DNA of 64,000 bases from JAJPKK01 sp963702755 (lineage in GTDB: Bacteria; Pseudomonadota; Alphaproteobacteria; Rhizobiales; Xanthobacteraceae): positions 434,001 through 498,000 of the forward strand of contig CAVPDZ010000010.1 of the NCBI GenBank assembly GCA_963702755.1, written 5' to 3'. Positions 49,524-61,883 of this stretch are shown piece after piece. How positions within the stretch are numbered: position 1 is the stretch's first letter; every line of letters starts with the position of its first letter. A program made the position numbers and the translations under genes. The notes beneath the pieces were generated by a model. It was not told the origin of the DNA and did not search any database. It saw only the letters and a list, made by a program, of their open reading frames with translations.

Positions 49524-52106
49524 ATGCGCCCGCCTTTCCTCCGCGCGCGCCAGCCGTCGGCAATCCTGGCTTCGCCCTGACGTGGCGGCTCGCGCTGCGC
49601 GAACTGCGCGGCGGCGTGCGCGGGTTCTACGTCTTCATCGCCTGCATCGCGATCGGCGTCGCGGCAATCGCCGCGGTGGGCTCGTTCGCGCGCGGCCTTG
49701 CCGATGGGATCGGTCGCGAAGGCCGCGTGATCCTCGGCGGCGACGTTGCGTTTTCCCTGATCCAGCGCGAAGCGAACGCGCAGGAGAGGGCGTTTCTCGC
49801 CGCCCATGGCGACGTCTCGGTTGCGGCCACCATGCGGGCGATCGCGCGCGCCGGCGAGGACCGCCGTGCGCTCGTCGAGGTCAAGGCAGTCGACGCGGCC
49901 TATCCGCTCTACGGCACGGTCGGCACCGATCCGGCGGGTGATCTCGCGGTGTTGCTCGGGCGCGACAATGGCGTCTACGGCGCGGTCGTTGATCCGGCGC
50001 TGCTGACGCGCCTCGAACTCAAGCCCGGCGCACGGCTCACCGTGGGACAAGCGACGTTCGAAGTGCGGGCGGTGCTGACGAGCGAACCCGACAAGCTTGC
50101 CGGCGGGATTGGATTTGGTCCGCGGTTCCTCATCAGTGAGCAGGCGCTGCGCGCGACCGGCCTGGTGCAGCCCGGCAGCCTCGTGCGCTGGCATTACCGC
50201 TTGCGCCTGCCGGCGGGCGCGTCGAGCGATGCCGCGGCGCTGGCGGTGATCGAGGCTGCGAAGGCGCAATTGCCGGACGCCGGCTGGGAGATGCGCAGCC
50301 GCACCAAGGCAGCCCCGCAACTCGAACGCAACGTCGAGCGCTTTGCGCAGTACCTCACGCTGGTCGGGACTCGCGGCGCTGCTCGTCGGCGGCATCGGCG
50401 TTGCCAATTCGGCGAAGCATTACCTCGAGCGCAAGCGCGACGATATCGCGACGATGAAATCGATCGGCGCGACCGGAACGCGCGTCGTCGCCATCTATTT
50501 CATCGAGGTCGTGCTGTTGGCCGCGGTCGGCGTCGCCATCGGCCTCGCACTCGGCGCGGCCGCACCTTTCGTCGTCGTCGCGTTGTTCGGCAGCATGCTG
50601 CCGTTGCCGTTGTCTGCCGCCGTCTACCCCGGCGAGCTTGCCCTCGCGCTCGCCTACGGTCTCTTGACCGCGGCGGCCTTTGCGCTGTGGCCGCTTGGCC
50701 GCGCCCATGATGTGCCGGTGTCGGCGCTGTTTCGTGACGAGGTCGCACCGCAGCGGCGCCTGCCGCGCACCCGTTACATCGTCGCGGTCGCCGTTGCCGG
50801 CATCACGCTTGCGGCGCTCGCGGTCGCTGCGGCCTTCGATCACAAGATCGCTGCCGCGTTCATCGCCTCCGCCATCGTCGTGTTCGGCGTGCTCCGCCTG
50901 TTTGCGCTCCTGATCATGGCCGTTGCGCGCCGTCTGCCGCGGCCGCGCTCGGCGATGCTGCGGCTTGCGATCGCCAACATCCACCGCCCGGGCGCGCTGA
51001 CGCCAACGGTCGTGATGTCGCTCGGCCTCGGTCTTGCGCTTGTCGTCACCGTGCTCGAGATCGATGCCAATCTGCGCCAGCAGTTCATGGCGGCGCTGCC
51101 GGAAAAGGCGCCCGCGTTCTATTTCCTCGACATTCCGGCCCAGGAGATCCAGCAGTTCGACGACTTCGTGCACAAAGTCGCGCCGAACGCCATTCTCGAA
51201 CGGGTGCCGATGCTGCGTGGGCGCATCGTCAGCGCCCGCGGCGTGCCGGCCGAGGACCTCAAGCCGAAGCCCGATGCCGCCTGGGTGCTCCAGAGCGACC
51301 GCGGCCTGACCTTCGCGGCAAAAATTCCGGCCGGCTCGCGCGTCGTCGCCGGCGAATGGTGGGGCGCGGATTATTCCGGGCCGCCGCTCGTCTCGATGGA
51401 GAAGCAGGTCGCCGATGGATTGGGCCTCAAGATCGGCGACGACATCACCGTCAACGTGCTCGGTCGCAATTTGACGGCCCACGTCGGCAATCTGCGCAGC
51501 CTCGACTGGAATTCGCTCGGCATCAATTTCGTGCTGGTGTTCTCGCCGGGCACGTTCAGCGGCGCGCCCTACACCGAGATCGCCACGGTAGCCTATCCCG
51601 GCGGCGGCAACGTCGCGGAGGAAACGGCGCTGCTGAAGGCGGTGACCGACGCATTCCCCGCGGTCACCGCGGTCAGGGTCAAGGATGCCCTCGACGCTTT
51701 CGCCGACATTGTCGTCAATCTCGTGCTCGCGGTGAGGATCGCGAGCGCGCTGACGCTTGCTGCGGCAGCGCTGGTGCTGGGCGGCGCGCTCGCGGCCGCC
51801 CATCGTCATCGCGTGTACGATGCAGTGATCTTGAAGACTCTCGGTGCCACGCGCCGGCAGCTCATCAGCGCATACGCGATCGAATATCTGCTGCTCGGAT
51901 GCGCGACGATGATGTTTGGTGTTGCTGCCGGATCGATCGCCGGCTGGGCCGTCGTTGCCGACGTCATGACGCTGCCGTTTCACTGGCAGGTCGTGCCCGC
52001 CGTTGCAGCCGCCGCGATTGCGGTCCTGATCACGGTGGCCTTCGGCCTTGTCGGCAGCTGGCCGGCGCTGGGGCGCAAGCCCGCGGCGGTGCTGCGGCAT
52101 TTATGA
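49520..52106 (+). CDS. ABC transporter permease YbbP-like (frameshifted)
   Basis: About 860 residues with the FtsX-type arrangement duplicated. An N-terminal helix (GFYVFIACIAIGVAAIAAVGSFARGL) precedes a large periplasmic domain. After a break near 50370 come the FtsX-core helices LLVGGIGVANSAKHYLERKRDDIATMKSIGATGTRVV and four more helices. A second periplasmic domain follows, then the repeated core AAHRHRVYDAVILKTLGATRRQLISAYAIEY and a final PALGRKPAAVLRHL. It partners YbbA; the role is unknown, though proximity to a TesA-like esterase suggests lipid handling (inference). Confidence 0.92.
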
Positions 52107-52284
52107 AAAAGATATATGAGCCGCCTTCGCGACAATCGGTCGCGCTGCATCTCCCGCGCTGCGGTAAGGTGACGCCCACCTGATCCATTGAGATGTCGTA
52201 AACCTCTGCCACTTACCAACCGAGGGCCGAGGAGCGGGAGACGTTCCCGTTGTCGCGTTCGCCGCCCGCGCTTCCGAGGGATTT

Positions 52285-53109
52285 ATGGCGGAGGTTGATC
52301 GCCGATTGATGTCGATGCCGGCAGCTGGTGCCGTGAGCGGCGCCGAGGCTGCTGCGATCGACGCCGGCCTGCGCGCTTACATGCTGCGCATCTATTGGTA
52401 CATGGCGCTTGGCCTCGTCATCACGGCTTTCGCGGCCTTTGCCATCTACATGGTTTCGGTGACCGAGGATCCGGCGGCCGCGGCGAAGGCCATGCGCGGC
52501 GGCGCCGACCTCCCGGCGCGGCTGTCCGGCCATCTCTATCTCACGCCGCTTGGCTATTCGTTGTTCGTCGGCCCGCTCAAATGGCTCGTCATCCTCGCGC
52601 CGCTGCTGGTGGTGTTCGGATTGAGCTTTGGCGGGGATCGCCTGCGTCCCTCGACTGCTCAAGTGCTGTTCTGGATTTACGCGGCGCTGATCGGCATCTC
52701 GTTCGGCGCGGTGTTCATGGTCTACGCCCAGACCTCGGTGGTGCGGGTCTTCTTCATCACCGCCGCGTCTTTCGGCGCGCTGTCATTGTGGGGCTACACC
52801 ACCGGTCGCGATCTCGGCGGGCTGGGCTCGTTCCTGATCATGGGGCTGTTCGGCATCATCGCTGCGAGCCTCGTGAACATGTTCCTGGCAAGCTCGATGC
52901 TGCAGTGGGTCGTCTCGGTCGTCGGGGTTGGCGTGTTTTCGGGCCTGACCGCCTGGGACACCCAGCGCCTCAAGAACGAGTACCTCTATGGCGCGATGGA
53001 CGGCGAAGTCGTCGAGCGCGCCGCCGTGACCGGGGCGCTGTCGCTCTACCTCGATTTTATCAACCTATTCACCATGTTGCTCGAACTTCTCGGCCAACGC
53101 GAGGAGTGA
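52285..53109 (+). CDS. Bax inhibitor-1/YccA family membrane protein, copy 1
   Basis: This 274-residue protein has seven predicted membrane helices and the BI-1 signature around YTTGRDLGGLGSFLIMGLFGIIAASLVN and GLTAWDTQRLKNEY (conserved Asp in the sixth/seventh helix region). It ends TGALSLYLDFINLFTMLLELLG. BI-1 proteins are pH-sensitive Ca2+ leak channels or FtsH-interacting proteins; the bacterial role is not settled. A second, closely related gene follows 196 bp downstream. Confidence 0.93.
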   Translation: MAEVDRRLMSMPAAGAVSGAEAAAIDAGLRAYMLRIYWYMALGLVITAFAAFAIYMVSVTEDPAAAAKAMRGGADLPARLSGHLYLTPLGYSLFVGPLKWLVILAPLLVVFGLSFGGDRLRPSTAQVLFWIYAALIGISFGAVFMVYAQTSVVRVFFITAASFGALSLWGYTTGRDLGGLGSFLIMGLFGIIAASLVNMFLASSMLQWVVSVVGVGVFSGLTAWDTQRLKNEYLYGAMDGEVVERAAVTGALSLYLDFINLFTMLLELLGQREE

Positions 53110-53305
53110 GCCACAGGGTGGGCAAACGGTTGGCGGAGTGCTCCGTAAGCGGCCAAAGGACGCTACTGGGCACTAACTTAATTCGCCGCAACCATCTTCC
53201 CGGAAGAGCAGATACGCATTAAATTCGGGTCCACATGGCGGCCGCGGAACTTTCCGTCCGCCCCTGGCGCCCGCAGGCCTTCCGGGCGTAGGAAAGGACG
53301 CTTCA

Positions 53306-54067
53306 ATGTCGGATTTCGACCGGAACTATGCCACGGTGCGCGGCGTAGGGACCGATCGCGCGGTCGCCTACGATACGGGCCTGCGGGCCCACATGATCCG
53401 CGTCTACAACTACATGGCAGGCGGCGTAGCGATCACGGGCGTGCTCGCTTGGCTCACCTTCCAGATGTCGGTTGTCCAGAACTCCGCTGGCGCGATCACT
53501 GGCTTGACCCCGCTCGGCCATGCGCTGTTTGGCACGCCGCTGATGTGGGTCGTGATGCTCATCCCGCTCGGGCTCGTGTTCTTCATGAGCTTCCGGATCC
53601 AGACCCTGCAGGCATCGACGGCGCGCACGCTGTTCTTCGTCTATGCCGGCCTGCTCGGCATCTCGCTCGCGACCATCTTCATGGTCTACACGACGACGTC
53701 GATCACGCGGGTGTTCTTCATCTCGGCCGCCGCGTTCGGCGCGCTGAGCCTCTACGGCTATACGACCCAGCGCAACCTCGATGCCATGGGCTCGTTCCTG
53801 ATCATGGGCCTGTTCGGCCTCATCATCGCGAGCCTCGTCAACATCTTCCTGAAGTCGTCCGGTCTTGACTGGGCGCTGTCGGTCATGGGCGTCCTGATCT
53901 TCGCCGGCTTGACCGCCTGGGATACCCAGAAGATCAAGGAAATGTTCAGCCCGATGGACGACGGCACCGTCGCCGGCCGCAAGGCGGTGATGGGCGCGCT
54001 GAGCCTCTACCTCGACTTCATCAACATGTTCCTCTTCATGTTGCGGTTCTTCGGCGATCGCCGCTGA
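53306..54067 (+). CDS. Bax inhibitor-1/YccA family membrane protein, copy 2
   Basis: This 253-residue paralogue of the previous gene shares the ARTLFFVYAGLLGISLATIFMVY, YTTQRNLDAMGSFLIMGLFGLIIASLVNIFL, GLTAWDTQKIKEMF and GALSLYLDFINMFLFMLRFFG blocks. It lacks the longer first periplasmic insertion of copy 1. It is followed by a strong terminator, so the pair may form one unit with an internal promoter in the 196-bp gap. Confidence 0.93.
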   Translation: MSDFDRNYATVRGVGTDRAVAYDTGLRAHMIRVYNYMAGGVAITGVLAWLTFQMSVVQNSAGAITGLTPLGHALFGTPLMWVVMLIPLGLVFFMSFRIQTLQASTARTLFFVYAGLLGISLATIFMVYTTTSITRVFFISAAAFGALSLYGYTTQRNLDAMGSFLIMGLFGLIIASLVNIFLKSSGLDWALSVMGVLIFAGLTAWDTQKIKEMFSPMDDGTVAGRKAVMGALSLYLDFINMFLFMLRFFGDRR

Positions 54068-54097
54068 TCCGCTGCACTAGCGCTCGGCAACGCGCGG

Positions 54098-54126
54098 CGC
54101 CCCGGGGCAACCCGGGGCGTTTTTTT
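54098..54126 (+). terminator. Rho-independent terminator
   Basis: CGCCCCGGG (54098-54106), loop GCAA, CCCGGGGCG (54111-54119), then seven T. It lies 31 bp after the second BI-1 gene. Confidence 0.92.
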
Positions 54127-54203
54127 GTCTGTGGTGAGAGCCGTTCGGATTTTGGCATCGGCGCGTTGCGCCGGTCCGCAACGAGTTGGTAACGCTTGTC
54201 GCG

Positions 54204-54731
54204 ATGCCCGCGATCGATCCCATCATCCGGCCAGCGGTCGCCGCCGATATTCCGGCCATCACCGCGATCTATGCCCATGCGGTGCAATACGGCACGGCAA
54301 CCTTCGAGATCGACCCGCCCGATGCCGTCGAAATGGCCGCCCGATTTCGGGGCCTTGTGGACGGCGGCTTTCCTTATCTCGCGGCCGAGACCGAGGGCGT
54401 CGTGCGCGGTTACGCCTATGCGGGGCTTTACCGCACCCGCGTGGCTTATCGCCATACGGTTGAGGATTCGATCTACATCGCGCCCGACTTTCAGGGCCGC
54501 GGTATCGGCCGCGCGCTGCTCGGCAAGCTCGTCGCCGAGGCGTCCGGACGGGGCTTTCGCCAGATGATCGCGGTGATCGGGGATTCGGCGCAGGCACCGT
54601 CGATCGCGTTGCACCGCAGTGCGGGCTTCCGGATGGTCGGCACCTTCGAGGCGGTCGGCTTCAAGTTCGACCGCTGGCTCGACACGGTGCTGATGCAACG
54701 CCCGCTCGGCGCGGGAGCCGCACCTCGCTGA
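54204..54731 (+). CDS. GNAT N-acetyltransferase, phosphinothricin acetyltransferase-like
   Basis: This 175-residue GNAT has the acetyl-CoA pyrophosphate loop QGRGIGRAL. The opening IRPAVAADIPAITAIYAHAVQYGTATFE and the central AYAGLYRTRVAYRHTVEDSIYIAPDFQGRG are characteristic of the PAT/Bar/MddA branch, which acetylates phosphinothricin or methionine analogues. The natural substrate is unknown; methionine sulfone/sulfoximine is plausible by family. The ATG at 54204 is chosen over 54186, which has no family residues before PAIDPIIRPA. Confidence 0.9.
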   Translation: MPAIDPIIRPAVAADIPAITAIYAHAVQYGTATFEIDPPDAVEMAARFRGLVDGGFPYLAAETEGVVRGYAYAGLYRTRVAYRHTVEDSIYIAPDFQGRGIGRALLGKLVAEASGRGFRQMIAVIGDSAQAPSIALHRSAGFRMVGTFEAVGFKFDRWLDTVLMQRPLGAGAAPR

Positions 54732-54734
54732 CGA

Positions 54735-55106
54735 TCAATTCGCCACGAGACTCAGGGACTTGTCGATCGCGAGCAGGACGCGATCAAGCTGATGGCCGCG
54801 CCGCACGATGAGGCCGGTCGCCGAAATCACGCTGTAGGCGCCCTGGCGCCGCGCGGCCTTGGGGTTCTTCTCGATGCGATAGATCGGGACTTCGCTGGTG
54901 CGGCGGAACACCGAAAACACCGCGCGATCCTTGAGAAAATCGATGCTGTAATCGCGCCACTCGCCCGCGGCCACCTTGCGCCCGTAAAGCCCCAGGATGC
55001 GGTCAAGCTCGCGGCGGTCGAAGGTTACGCGGGCGGCGGCAGGCGGAGCTCCACCCGCCCGCTCGCCGCCCAAAGACTGGCTGGGTTCAGTGTCGCCGGT
55101 GTTCAT
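54735..55106 (-). CDS. DUF2794 domain protein
   Basis: This 123-residue protein has a disordered N-terminus and a conserved core VTFDRRELDRILGLYGRKVAAGEWRDYSIDFLKDRAVFSVFRR...PIYRIEKNP, the DUF2794 signature found across alphaproteobacteria. Its function is unknown. It converges on the GNAT gene, with only three bases between the stop codons. Confidence 0.9.
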   Translation of the reverse strand: MNTGDTEPSQSLGGERAGGAPPAAARVTFDRRELDRILGLYGRKVAAGEWRDYSIDFLKDRAVFSVFRRTSEVPIYRIEKNPKAARRQGAYSVISATGLIVRRGHQLDRVLLAIDKSLSLVAN

Positions 55107-55434
55107 CGGGCGCCTCCTTTCACGATGTCGTCATGATCGCTCCGAATCCGCGCCGACGGCAAGCATTTCGTAACGCTGCAGATGGTCGCGACACGACGTC
55201 GGCTGAGAGCAAGGATGAGCGAGTTTGGGCCGGCTCAATCACGCATTCGTTAGGCAATTCATAATACCGCCAAAATTCAGCCGTGGCGCTGTCGCCGTCG
55301 CTTGAGATAACAACCATGCCTCAGGGTCCGGTTCGATGCGAGTTCGGATTCCTCAGCCCCCCAGCCCCCCGGGCTTCTTTGGATCGGACCCAGGCAGTTT
55401 TTTTGAGTACAGCTTTTTGATCAACCTCCATTTG

Positions 55435-55466
55435 AGCGGGCCGGTGTTTTCCGGCCCGCTTTTTTC
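55435..55466 (+). terminator. Orphan Rho-independent terminator
   Basis: AGCGGGCCGG (55435-55444), loop TGTTTT, CCGGCCCGCT (55451-55460), then six more T. Its orientation would end a plus-strand transcript beginning in the preceding 300 bp, where no known gene is annotated. Confidence 0.88.
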
Positions 55467-55500
55467 TGATCCTCGCGCGCAAGTTTGTGGCGCGTAGCTT

Positions 55501-55591
55501 TGTAGCCCGGATGAGCGCAGCGATATCCGGGGACAGCCGTGCAGAAAAGGCAGCGCCCGCCCCGGATGTCGCTGCGCTCATCCGGGCTACA
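55501..55591. repeat. Long inverted repeat (32-bp arms, dispersed CCGGAT family)
   Basis: The arm 55501-55532 (TGTAGCCCGGATGAGCGCAG...) is complementary to 55560-55591 with one mismatch. The CCCGGAT...ATCCGGG core is shared with 12202-12360 and resembles 3063-3088. Confidence 0.85.
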
Positions 55592-55655
55592 AAAAGATCG
55601 AATCGGATTGTCAGGAACCTAACGGCCGCCCCTCGGCGGGCAGCTCAACGTCGCA

Positions 55656-56393
55656 TCAGTGGATTGCGGCGACGGTCGCACCCAGCATCGGTCCCGGATG
55701 CTGGGGATTGCCTTCCTGCAGGAGCACGGCGATGCCGTCGACGCCGGGAGACTTGATGGCGTCGACCGGTACGGTCAGCGTTTCGCTCTTGCCGGACCAG
55801 ATGCCGAGTTTGACCCAGCGTCGCACGACGTTGGTGTAGGTGATGGTGCGCCCGCGATTTTCGCCGCGGCCGATCACGACCTGCACCATGCGGCTGATGG
55901 GGCACAGCCAGACCTCGCCCGAGATCGGCTCGCCGCTACCGTTCGGCAACGTCACCGCGACGCGATCGTCGGCAATGGCAACGGCGACCGGCACCGTCAG
56001 CGTTTCCTTCTTATCGTGACTGAGGGCGACCGCTTTTTCGATCTCGGCGCGGTCGCTGCCCAGCGCCTGGACGACGCCGTTCACGACGACTTGCGGCGTG
56101 TAGACCTCGCGATCGCCGCGCATCTGCGAGTAGGCCTTCTGGCGGTTGGTGTGACCGGGGATCGCGAGCGTGTCTTTCCACCCGAGGTAATCCCAGTAAT
56201 CGATCGAAAGCGTCAGCGGCACGACTGTCTGATCGTTGCGCAACTCGGCGAGCACCTTGTCAGCGGCGGGACAGGATGAGCAGCCTTGGCTGGTGAAGAG
56301 TTCAACGACGGCGCGGGTTTCGGCACCTGCAGAGGTGGCAGCAACAACGAGAGCTGCACCGATCGAGCCTATGAGGACGCGCGCGGTCGTCAT
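55656..56393 (-). CDS. DUF1223 thioredoxin-like secreted protein
   Basis: This 245-residue protein has a signal peptide ending near AGA-ETR and then VVELFTSQGCSSCPAADKVLAEL. That is a thioredoxin-fold start with a CSSC redox-like motif and the cis-Pro region YTPQVVVNG. A second beta-rich domain follows. This is the DUF1223 layout. It is probably a periplasmic disulfide or copper-related protein, but the role is unknown. The ATG at 56393 has GGGGAGGAAAT upstream; 56411 is an alternative. Confidence 0.9.
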   Translation of the reverse strand: MTTARVLIGSIGAALVVAATSAGAETRAVVELFTSQGCSSCPAADKVLAELRNDQTVVPLTLSIDYWDYLGWKDTLAIPGHTNRQKAYSQMRGDREVYTPQVVVNGVVQALGSDRAEIEKAVALSHDKKETLTVPVAVAIADDRVAVTLPNGSGEPISGEVWLCPISRMVQVVIGRGENRGRTITYTNVVRRWVKLGIWSGKSETLTVPVDAIKSPGVDGIAVLLQEGNPQHPGPMLGATVAAIH

Positions 56394-56541
56394 TTCCGAT
56401 TTCCTCCCCAAGGCCAGCCGTCACCTTCCCATACGTCGGGGCGCGTTCACCGGCTACTCACATCGGAGTGAAAGCTAGCAGTTCGCCCGCCGAAGTCCAT
56501 TGACGTTCACGCGAATGTGCGGCAGGCGACGCCCGGCGCCG

Positions 56542-59247
<2,706 letters not shown>

Positions 59248-59491
59248 TGTGGGTTTCCATCCGGAAAGACTGCCGGTGCCGTTGCGGCCGGCCTGACGGC
59301 TAACGGATCGCCGGTCGCGCGCGGGAACGCGCGGGTTCGCCCGTAAAGCGTCTTAACCATCAGTCTATAAGGGCATTTCCCCGGTTCTGCCATATGCACA
59401 ATAGTTTTGAACAAGCCCAAGATGCAAAAAAATCAGGCGCCACTCCGCAAATGCTGCCTCTCTATCCAACCGGCCACCCAGGACTGCCGCA

Positions 59492-60187
59492 ATGAACCTG
59501 TCCGGCCGCGATCTCGCCTGCATCCGTGGTGGCCGGCAGGTCTTTTCTAGGATTAATTTCTCCGTCGCGGCCGGCCACGCGCTGGTCCTGACGGGGTCCA
59601 ACGGAGCCGGAAAAAGCTCGCTCCTGCGGATGATCGCCGGGCTCATACGTCCCGCAAGCGGCGCGATCACGTTCGACGGCGGGGATGCCGAACTGAGTGT
59701 CGGCGAACAGGCCCATTATGTCGGCCATGTCGATCCGCTCAAGCCGGCGCTGACGGTCACGGAGAACCTGGCGTTCTGGGCGCGCTTCCTTAACGGCAAG
59801 GCGGCAGCCGGGCTTGCCGACGTCATTGAGCGGAGCCTCGCCGCGACCGCGCTTGCGGACCTTGGCGATTTGCCGGCCGGCTATCTCTCCGCCGGCCAGC
59901 GGCGGCGGCTGTCGCTCGCGCGGGTGCTGGCCGCGCCACGGCCGATCTGGCTGCTCGATGAGCCGACCGCGGCGCTCGACGATGCCTCCCAGGGCCGTCT
60001 GCGCCAGCTGATGCTTGACCATCTCGGCGGCGGGGGCATCGTCGTCGCAGCGACCCACGGGCCGCTCGGCCTCGAGGCCGCGACCGAACTGAGGCTCGGG
60101 GCAAGGTCCGACGGTGTTGTCCCGGCCGCCGGCCTGGCCACCACTGCGGAAGACGCGCTGCTTGCCATGGCGCGCGCGACGCCATGA
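59492..60187 (+). CDS. ccmA: Haem exporter ATP-binding protein CcmA
   Basis: This 231-residue ABC ATPase has Walker A GSNGAGKS (35-42), signature LSAGQRRR and Walker B WLLDEPTAALDD. The opening LSGRDLACIRGGRQVF is typical of CcmA. With CcmB, CcmC and CcmD it releases haem-loaded CcmE for cytochrome c maturation. Its stop overlaps the ccmB start by 4 bp (ATGA). Confidence 0.95.
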   Translation: MNLSGRDLACIRGGRQVFSRINFSVAAGHALVLTGSNGAGKSSLLRMIAGLIRPASGAITFDGGDAELSVGEQAHYVGHVDPLKPALTVTENLAFWARFLNGKAAAGLADVIERSLAATALADLGDLPAGYLSAGQRRRLSLARVLAAPRPIWLLDEPTAALDDASQGRLRQLMLDHLGGGGIVVAATHGPLGLEAATELRLGARSDGVVPAAGLATTAEDALLAMARATP

Positions 60188-60853
60188 CCGCGCTCGCCGC
60201 CCTGTTCGCACGCGATGCCCGCATTGCCGTCCGGATCGGCGGCGGCGCCATGATGGGCGTGCTCTTCTTCCTCGCCGTCGTGATCATGGTGCCGTTCGCG
60301 CTCGGACCCGACCTCACGCTCCTGCGCCGGATCGGGCCGGCAATCCTCTGGCTTGGGGCGCTGTTGTCATCGCTGCTCGCGCTCGACCGGTTGTTCGCCA
60401 ACGATCAGGAGGATGGCTCGCTCGATCTCATCCTGATGGCGCGGCCGCCGCTCGAACTCGCGATCGCCACCAAGGCATTCGCCCAGTGGGTGACGACCGG
60501 GCTGCCGCTTGTCATCGCGTCTCCGATCCTCGGTCTTTTTCTCAATCTGGAACCGAAAGCTCTCGCCGCCACGCGCGCTGACGCTCCTCGTCGGCACCCC
60601 CGCCCTGACCTTCATCGGCGTGATCGGCGCAGCGCTCGCGAGTGCGCTGCGTCGCGGTGGCCTGCTGCTGCCGGTCCTGGTGCTGCCGCTGACAATTCCG
60701 GTCTTGATCTTCGGGGTGGCGGCGTCGACCGCGGCGATCGTCGGCCCGATGCCGTTCGAAACCCCGTTCACGATTCTGTGCGCGCTCACGCTGATGAGTG
60801 CGGTTATCGGACCTTTCGCCGCCGCCGCCACGCTGCGGCACGTGCTGGAATGA
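60184..60853 (+). CDS. ccmB: Haem exporter permease CcmB (frameshifted)
   Basis: Six-helix CcmB. The first frame has FARDARIAVRIGGGAMMGVLFFLAVVIMVPFALGPD and FANDQEDGSLDLILMARPPLELAIATKAFAQW. After a break near 60570 the other frame has LTLLVGTPALTFIGVIGAALASALRRGGLLLPVLVLPLTIPVLIFG and ends AAATLRHVLE. It is the membrane partner of CcmA. A single-base shift in a conserved operon gene is probably a sequence error. Confidence 0.93.
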
Positions 60854-60938
60854 ACCGGATGGCCCGTTGGCTGGGCGCCGGCGCCGCATTGCCTCACTAC
60901 CGCCCGCGGACTAAGACAAAGGCCATGAGAGTGACGCC

Positions 60939-61670
60939 ATGCCGCTGATCGATCTCGCCAACCCGACCCGCTTTGTTGCCCTGGTCGAGCGCGTATTGCC
61001 GTGGCTTGCCGCGGCGACGCTGATCGCGTTCGCGATCGGTTTGCGCGGCGTCTACTACGTGCCGGACGACTATCAGCAAGGCGCGACCGTCAAGATCATG
61101 TTCATCCACGTGCCTAACGCGTGGCTGTGCATGTTCGTCTGGGGGGTGATGAGCGTCGCCGCGCTCGGCACGCTGGTATGGCGCCATCCGCTCGCCGACG
61201 TGGCGGCAAAATGCGCCGCCCCGCTCGGCGCCGCCTTCACGTTTCTCGCGCTCGTCACCGGCTCGCTGTGGGGCCGGCCGATGTGGGGCACCTATTGGGT
61301 ATGGGACGCGCGGCTCACCTCGGTGCTGGTGCTGTTCCTGATGTATCTCGGCCTGATCGCGCTGTGGCGCACGGTCGACGACCCCTCCCGCGCCGGCCGC
61401 GCCGCCGCCGTGCTGACGCTCGTCGGCGCCATCAACCTGCCGATCATCAAATTCTCGGTCGACTGGTGGAATACGCTGCACCAGCCGGCCTCGGTGTTCC
61501 GCATGGGCGGCTCGACCATCGATTCGAGCATGCTGATGCCGCTGTTCGTCATGGCGGTCGCCTTCACGCTCCTGTTCGTCACCTTGCATCTCGCGGCGAT
61601 GCGCAACGAAATCTTGCGCCGCCGGGTCCGCGCGTTGCTGTTGACCCAGGCCGAGCGCGCGCCGGCATGA
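60939..61670 (+). CDS. ccmC: Haem-handling protein CcmC
   Basis: This 243-residue, six-helix membrane protein has the tryptophan-rich WGTYWVWDARLTSVL periplasmic motif and flanking His residues (IHVPNAW; NTLHQPAS) that hold haem for transfer to CcmE. It ends with a basic cytoplasmic tail. It lies 85 bp after ccmB in the ccmABCDG operon. It is intact. Confidence 0.95.
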   Translation: MPLIDLANPTRFVALVERVLPWLAAATLIAFAIGLRGVYYVPDDYQQGATVKIMFIHVPNAWLCMFVWGVMSVAALGTLVWRHPLADVAAKCAAPLGAAFTFLALVTGSLWGRPMWGTYWVWDARLTSVLVLFLMYLGLIALWRTVDDPSRAGRAAAVLTLVGAINLPIIKFSVDWWNTLHQPASVFRMGGSTIDSSMLMPLFVMAVAFTLLFVTLHLAAMRNEILRRRVRALLLTQAERAPA

Positions 61671-61691
61671 TCACGCGGGAGATCTGAAGCC

Positions 61692-61883
61692 ATGGACCTC
61701 GGACCTCACGCGGACTTCATCATCGCGTCCTATGTCGCGGCGATCGTTGTGGTGGCGCTTCTCATAGCGTGGGTCACGATCGATTACGCAGCGCAGCGGC
61801 GCGCGCTGTCCGAGCTAGACCGGCGCGGCATCACCCGCCGGTCCGCGGAGCCGCGGCGAGCGGGAGTGAAGGAGCCGGCATGA
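61692..61883 (+). CDS. ccmD: Haem exporter protein CcmD
   Basis: A 63-residue single-pass protein (helix about 8-30) with the family's DLGPHADFIIASYVAAIVVV start and a charged tail YAAQRRALSELDRRGITRRS. It stabilises the CcmABC complex for release of haem-loaded CcmE. Its TGA overlaps the ccmG ATG (ATGA at 61880-61883). Confidence 0.92.
   Translation: MDLGPHADFIIASYVAAIVVVALLIAWVTIDYAAQRRALSELDRRGITRRSAEPRRAGVKEPA

Larger units (their letters stand above)
55107..55655. other. 549-bp intergenic region with orphan terminator and long inverted repeat
   Basis: There is no recognised gene. It contains a 34-codon frame at 55316-55420, a strong hairpin-T terminator at 55435-55466 with no assigned upstream gene, and a 32-bp inverted repeat pair at 55501-55591. 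A small RNA or very small protein between about 55290 and 55466 is possible. Confidence 0.45.

Noticed and set aside
52107..52284. Possible tRNA or small RNA between ybbP and the first Bax-inhibitor gene
   Set aside because: No cloverleaf, T-loop consensus or terminator could be found.
55316..55420. Possible cold-shock protein remnant (MPQGPVR... start, terminator after)
   Set aside because: Only the first few residues recall a cold-shock domain, and the RNA-binding motifs are absent; too weak to call.
60184..60853. Programmed frameshifting in ccmB and other broken genes
   Set aside because: There is no slippery heptamer or pseudoknot pattern at the breaks, and the same kind of break occurs in unrelated genes throughout the window; indel errors explain this better.
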